A stretch of 64,000 bases of DNA, from NCBI GenBank assembly GCA_002633005.1, contig NMRA01000181.1:196959-260958 (forward strand). Direction: 5' to 3'. The translations under genes were made by a program, and so were the position numbers. Below the pieces are notes generated by a model that made no database searches, was not told where the DNA came from, and saw nothing but the letters and a program-made list of their open reading frames with translations. This DNA is from Phoronis australis (taxonomy: Eukaryota; Phoronida; Phoronidae). Positions 58,223-64,000 of the stretch are shown piece after piece (position 1 is the stretch's first letter; every line of letters starts with the position of its first letter).

Positions 58223-60502
58223 GCAAGTACTTTTAAAAATATTTGATGTTGTAGAGAGTTAGGAGAACAGTCGCAAACAGGGTCATTGCTTAAGGAGAAA
58301 CGGTGTTTTGGATGATTTTACTTTAACGTGCATTCTATGTGATAAAAAAAAACTTTGAGATTTTGGAAGTGGTAAACAAATGCCTAAAAACATTCCTAAT
58401 ACTAAGAAAATAACTGTTGGCAACGAGCTCAAATATTCGGTAGGTGCCGTGGGGCATCGTTCCCACACAGGCCTACTCAGCCAGATGCCATTCACGGTGC
58501 GTGTCAGAGTGCGTGGTTGTGCGTGTGCGTGCTCGAGTGTTTTTGTGTGGTGGTATTGCTATTTTTGTAAGCTTGTGCACATTCTTCTTCTTGTAATGAT
58601 GCCAACATTTAGTCTCGTTTTTGCATAAAGGTACCTATTTTGCGAATGAGTGGACAGAAAACACTTCAGTGTATTCCAAATGTTATGAACATGCACACCT
58701 TTAAAGTCGAAAATGTCCCAGAGTATCCCTTTCAAATGACTCGGTAAGCGCTCCATGATGCGGAAGGGGAATGCGTCATGGAACTGTAACCCGTTTAAAA
58801 TATATACTGTTTCTCCAAAAACGTTTCGTTGTGACTGGTAAATTCCAAATGATTTAATTACTGGTACGCATGTATTCGCGAAATTTTCATTTTCAGTCAC
58901 AAAACAAATATGTGTGATTTATGATATTGCTCAATTAATATGAATTTCAAATTTTCGTGTTTGAAACTGCTTCCCACGCAGATAGCTGTCTATTTGCATC
59001 ATAGACACAGGTATCGTTATTAGGCACGCATCAACCTTTGTCATTTACTGTACACTTTTGATGCGTTCAAGTACCATTCAGTACTAAGAAGGAATGGAAG
59101 ATTTAAGAATAAGAAGAAAACAGGTGCTAAAATTAGAGTGTTTTATTTTTAACTGAAGTGAACATTGGTATACGCAATTATAAAACCGTGAAGTGCAACA
59201 GTGAGGGTAAATGAAATAACGTCAAAAAACATTTCAAGTTGGAAGAAAAGATTGGAATGGTTACTAATGAAGACAGAGGTACAGCAGAGCATAGATGGAA
59301 ATGACTATTACTAATGCTGTTTTGAAATTATTACTTTTTCATAATTCCACGAAGATAATGAGTTATCGGTGCCATTTTATACTGTTGGTTAATTCGTCTC
59401 AAAAATCGTGATCTAACAGCATGGAGTTTTGGGAGATCCCACACACTTACAGTGACATGTAGCTGCTGGAAACGAAATGTAGCATGCAGGCTTGACGAAG
59501 GAAGAGAAATAGCTCATACACCTTGGATAGGACTCATTCACCTTCAAATACGAATAAACCCAAACTCATGTGTAAGATACCTAGAATACAAATCGCTGTT
59601 CTTCATGGGTTTTGCGTTTTGTATGCAATCCCCATTGGCCATAGTTCGTTTGATGTTGTACACGTGTTGGGGCCAAAAAGCCACTAATCACGAGTCGCAG
59701 TAATGAAACTCGGGTAAAACTAACATTAGTTAGATGCTACAAGGTGATGCTGAATTGAGTTAAAAAGAGCAACCTCGTTCAAATGCTAGCGTGTCTTCTT
59801 TCTCGATCCTGATTAGAAGGGGAGACTGGAGAGATCGGTTGTAACGAAATTACTTTAACTATTGGAAGTGGTAACCACAACTTGTAGATTTGTATGAAAT
59901 TGAGATAGGGTCGTCCCGGATTACACAGCGACACTCGAATCTCGCTGTATTTACCCACAATGCAGTAAACATCCTTGAGGCTTATTTGCTGCCTCGTTTT
60001 TGTGCCAGTGGTGCGTCACATGTTTTTGTTGTTGTCTGATTGTTTACAAACTTCTCTAGGTTGGGTTCCTCTATTCGTCCTTCCTATGTCAACAAAGTAT
60101 TACCCTGCAACTCCGACGTGAGAAAATTTGATTAACTGGACAAATACCTGGATGCGTGATCTGAGATTCTTTGCCTTCCCGACATCAATGGGAAGCGAGA
60201 AAATGTGCTGGATTTCCAAAATGAGGTTACGCGCTTTGATTTCCGGGACAAAGGAGAATTCTACCGCCGTGTAATCCGGGACGGCTCTATTGTAATTCTG
60301 AGAAGTGGTGTCACAACTCGGAACGGAAAACAAACTGCGCTGCTTTTAATAAGGACAGTTTGGATTTCCTGTCTGTATGGAAACTAACCAACTGGAATCA
60401 GAATGCTTCATTGGCCTTTTTCTGTTCTGGCTTGTCTGTTAAAGATGCCCTATGGTTTCTAAAACTCCTCTTGGTAACACAGAGTATGCTCCGTCCTTTC
60501 AG
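58223..60502. other. Intron, no exon recognised
   Basis: AT-rich sequence with a GTGCGTGTGCGT run near 58500-58535. Open frames at 58380-58628 and 59452-59703 have no domain. Confidence 0.5.
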
Positions 60503-60724
60503 TGAGTAGTTGCATTGTCACAGTGCAGGATAGACAGACGACGCACTACAGTGCCACGAGGATTCCGGATAAAACGGCTTTTGCATCTGGAGAAAAGCTC
60601 CTGCTTCGACAAGGGACTGATTCAGTACAGCTGACGTGTGACGCTGGCTACGCGTTTACTAGAGGCAAAAACAAGACGTGCCCCTGTGACGGTAATTTCC
60701 AACAGTGCATAAAATCGAAATGCG
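60503..60724 (+). CDS. CCP-like exon 2
   Basis: A 222-nt exon, phase 1-1, acceptor gtcctttcag, donor GTGAGT. It reads SSCIVTVQDRQTTHYS, then DSVQLTCDAGYAFTRG, KTCPCDGNFQQC and KSKCG. LTCDAGYAF is the typical second-cysteine block of CCP domains; extra cysteines (CPC, QQC) make it an atypical module. The start SSCIVTVQ resembles TCQVTVTG of the previous exon, so the two are probably related duplicates. Confidence 0.75.
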
Positions 60725-62243
60725 GTGAGTAATTGTCTGTCCGGGCTTATCATGTCAAAAGTGGCTATACAGCTGGCTGAATATCGTTTAGAGCTTCTAA
60801 AGTTTTCCGCTCTTCCAAAGGGGTCCGTTCATCAGAAAACTGATGTAGCTATATCAAGTAGCGTAACAATGTTTCAATTACGACAACAATACGATGCGAG
60901 TAACTGAATGAGAAAGTCTTCGGTTTTACGGTATTGAGCTTGATTCTTCCAGATGCATCTAGTTCTCATTGTGATTCATGTCGAGCAACGGTTTTAAAGA
61001 AATTTGGAATGAGCTACCTTCACAGCAGGTACAAAGCATTCCTGAATTGAAAAAGAATCCCGTATATTTGCAGGCTCAAATTATAGATATCTGTCGTTAA
61101 ATAACATCACGTAGTTAAAATATAGAGCAGATACCCATTAAATGTCCTTATTCGTGTCCCCTGGTCCCATACCACGTGAAAATCAGCACCTTTCAAATGT
61201 CCCAGACAATAAATCGCCAGGTTCCCTTAGCGAAATGTTGTGCCGATGCTGATTTCGGTTGCAGAATGCATACAAATTAAAAAGGACTCCACCTGATCAG
61301 GATAGCCGAAAATACAATTGATACGAATAGAAAATCCAAATTGAACCATTTTGGGTGAAAATGTCACGTAACAGGCATTACAAGTAAGACGTTGGTTTTC
61401 AAAAATTAGGACAAACTGTGCCCTACACTTAATATGTAGGCGTACCCAGCTGTTTAACCGCGTGTCTGTGCATACTTGAATCTTCCAAAGACTAACACTG
61501 TAGCTACTTCATTAAAATTTAATCCTCCCATTGCCTTATTTTCTGTGTCATGTACTGTTTTTGATAATTACCATGCAATGGAAAACGTTACTGTGGCGAT
61601 TTGTTGCATCTTAGTGAACCGTTGGATACCACAAGTTTGGACCCGGTATAACTACTGGTAATTTTCGGTTTAGGATGTCCGTATATTTGTGTACGAAAGA
61701 TAGCTTTGAGGATGTTTACAAGGATTTGCAATCGCAGTGAGGTTTTTACTTGGTAAAATGAATTTCCCCCAATTTTGCTGCCTTTTAAAGAAGTTCATTT
61801 TTCGTTTTTTTAAGTTTGTTTGTACGCACGCAGTCGCTACAGGTAGCGATTTTCTTCCGATCGACATGATAAAATCCACACACATGTGTATCTCTTTAAT
61901 ATCACGAAGCCAAGGGAAAGCTAACCGAGGGGGGCCTTGTGGATGCCATTTGTCGATTTTTTGTTTCTCGGAGCACTGACTCTGTGTCCCCGCTTTCTAG
62001 GATTCTTTTGAAATTAATGCTAAAATTGATTTTAAAATACTTTACATGCTAGGAAAGTCGGGGGGTATTTATAATATGTCTGACCACGACAAATGCTGCT
62101 CGAAATGGGGTCGAATATAAGCGAATTAGTTGATAATCTGATATGACGTATGTATTTGTTCAGAGCGTTTTGCAGTCGTCCCAAACGAGTTTTAGATTGT
62201 TATTGGACATCAAATGAACACAGAGTTAATCTGCTTTTTTCAG
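60725..62243. other. Intron, no exon recognised
   Basis: No domain or strong splice-site pair seen. Confidence 0.55.
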
Positions 62244-62450
62244 AAGCCGTTTGCGAGCTTCCTGGTGGTGACGAGATATACGAATATGTTGACAGCAACA
62301 ACAATCGTTTTTCGTCCACGTTTGTTTTAAAGAACACAGGTTTAAAAATGAAATGCAAGGAAGGATACTCGATGATAAGTGGCAGCAATTACAAGAATTT
62401 CCGATGTGACCCTAGCACCTGGACTACGCCACGATCACAGGCTTGTGAAG
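62244..62450 (+). CDS. CCP-like exon 3
   Basis: A 207-nt exon, phase 1-1, acceptor tgcttttttcag, donor GTACAT. It reads AVCELPGGDEIYEY, then LKMKCKEGYSMISG, KNFRCDPSTWTTPRSQACE. Four cysteines, CKEGYSM and the Trp before the last cysteine give the classic CCP/sushi pattern. It is the last recognised exon before the window end and the open phase requires a further exon beyond 64000. Confidence 0.82.
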
Positions 62451-64000
62451 GTACATGGCATCTTAAAGTGTTGGTGTTGTATTACCACCGCAACGTTTCT
62501 CTTGACAGCTGTCAATTGCAGTCCTTTCAATATAAATTTGGAGTACATACATGCAAAGTTCCACTCTAACACGTAGTGTAGAAACTGGCAGATCTCTAAT
62601 GTCAAAAGGCGGGCAGGGGGGAAATACAGATTTAAAATGATACATGTATATATCTATGTGTCCTAAAAACGACTTGTCGACAGAGATTTTTAATCCTGGC
62701 CGTCCTCTAATCTGTTCTTGTGTAATGCCCTCTAACAACACATGAGCATTTTGTCGTCGAATATACCGCAAAGGACGATTTGTAGTTCGGAAATGTGACA
62801 TTCTCGACATGAGAGCATTTTATCAAACATCTCGTCATGAAACCCTTGGCACGACCACTGATACTTCTGGTCTCTAAATGACTAAAACACGGAACGACAC
62901 AACAGAAGTTGTCTGTCATAAGCCATTAAGTGCTCAGTGGCATGTAATAAATTCTATGACATTAGTTTTTATGGTACTTCGAATGTATGAGCTAGCTCAA
63001 TTTTGGGGGTCCGTCCTGGGTTTCTGGCAGACCCTTCCTATAGTATAATTTGTCTGTCATAGCTCATTATCCGGTGTTCAGTGCCGTACGATTTGTCGTT
63101 TCATGTAATTTAGTTCTGACCGGTGTCTCGAATGTCTTTAAGAGAGTTTTCGCAAAACGACCTGAATGTGAAATATCACGCATATACATTTGCGCGTGCC
63201 GATTCGCAACAGCTAATTTTTATTGCAACGTGAAAGTAAATATGAACCGAATAACTGAGCTCAGGGTGTCCAGTTATCGCAGTACATATCCGCTAGATTA
63301 CAAACTACTTACAAATCACTTTGCGAATGCACCTTCTTTTATTTTCATTCTCATAACTTCTAACACAAATAATTCAATTCAATTTAGTAATTTTCTTACT
63401 TAATTTTGCGATGAGATTCAATGTGTTGTGTTCCACAACTAGCCTCCTCCTGTCATTCTTTTCAATTTCAAGCCTCTCCTCTTTTCCCTTCTCCTCCATT
63501 TCAAACTTTTCCCGTTCCAGGGTTATCCCTGACTTGCTCTAGTGTTTTCAGCTCTGCATCATGATTTTCTTTGAGACAGTTGATGGACAATCGGTACGTG
63601 TACGTTTTACGGAGTCTTGAATGAAACACGTTGTTTAATTGTATTGTATGTTGCTGCTTTCCATAATGCTACAGGTATGCAAGATAGGAATATATGTAAA
63701 AAAGTCGTTTATACAAACTCTTGTGAAAAATGGTAAACTCTTGTAATGCACAATTTATTCTCAGTTGAATGTAAATTAAGCATATAAAAACCAACAAGGC
63801 CTTCCTTCAACTAGACTTTTAAGAACCTTTATAAACAAAAAGAATGGTTTTGATTTATACTGAAGAAAAGCAGTAAGATTGAAAACCCTATCAAAATAAA
63901 TAGCGTTCCGATGTCTTGCCAAATAAGAATTAAAAAGGGGCCACGGGTTTCGTGTTTAAAGCTACTTGAATATCTGTGTATTCGCTTAAAATACGCAAAC
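62451..64000. other. Intron, no exon recognised
   Basis: AT-rich sequence with no recognisable exon. A CT-rich stretch lies near 63440-63500. Confidence 0.5.

Overview
The window is eukaryotic and metazoan. It has phase 1-1 exons with consensus splice sites, introns of roughly 2 kb or more, AT-rich non-coding DNA, (TA)n microsatellites and many layers of decayed mobile elements. The domain set (thrombospondin type-1 repeats, TSP1, plus sushi/CCP-like modules) and the element types (Kolobok, Penelope-like, tyrosine-recombinase, R2-like, Ty3/gypsy) suggest a marine invertebrate. An anthozoan is my first guess, but a hemichordate, lancelet or mollusc cannot be excluded from sequence alone. There are two assembly defects: a run of 400 N at 18057-18456 and a single N at 25308.

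Region 1-19.9 kb has little host coding sequence. It holds a reverse transcriptase fragment (965-1531), two Kolobok-type elements bounded by TTAA (3338-4652 and 17856-18801), two candidate minus-strand exons of an unrecognised gene (5132-5359 and about 6018-6148), a foldback repeat (8349-9165), a Penelope-like fragment with a hammerhead-like motif (9735-10120), tRNA-like SINE heads, and a 4.06-kb element with long inverted repeats (12769-16828). That element contains one fossil ORF of a repeat-encoded protein family I cannot assign to a named transposase class.

Region 19.9-33.1 kb is a tandem array of six intron-exon units on the plus strand. Five units each carry one 171-nt phase 1-1 TSP1 exon. 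The sixth has lost exactly the exon-bearing segment by a clean deletion. Every intact unit carries a TA-rich tract, and in three units that tract is where foreign DNA sits, including a Penelope-like element that is itself split by a MITE-like insertion.

Region 33.1-41.5 kb is a nest of elements. A minus-strand tyrosine-recombinase element encodes an SGNH-hydrolase-like protein, a zinc-knuckle protein and an apparently intact recombinase. It was invaded by a 5'-truncated CR1/L2-type LINE with a visible 10-bp target duplication, and by a DNA transposon that splits the SGNH gene.

Region 42.8-53.1 kb has duplicated units carrying an 11-residue Thr/Ala linker mini-exon (one copy splice-competent, one decayed), a LINE insertion, R2-type and Ty3/gypsy remnants, a back-to-back pair of near-perfect hairpins, and a further, divergent TSP1 exon.

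Region 53.1-64 kb has three CCP-like exons (58025, 60503, 62244), all phase 1-1, one using a GC donor. The plus-strand exons fit one large extracellular mosaic gene (TSP1 x5, linker, TSP1, CCP x3) that is probably open at both ends of the window. All internal modules are phase 1-1, so units can be gained or lost without breaking the reading frame.
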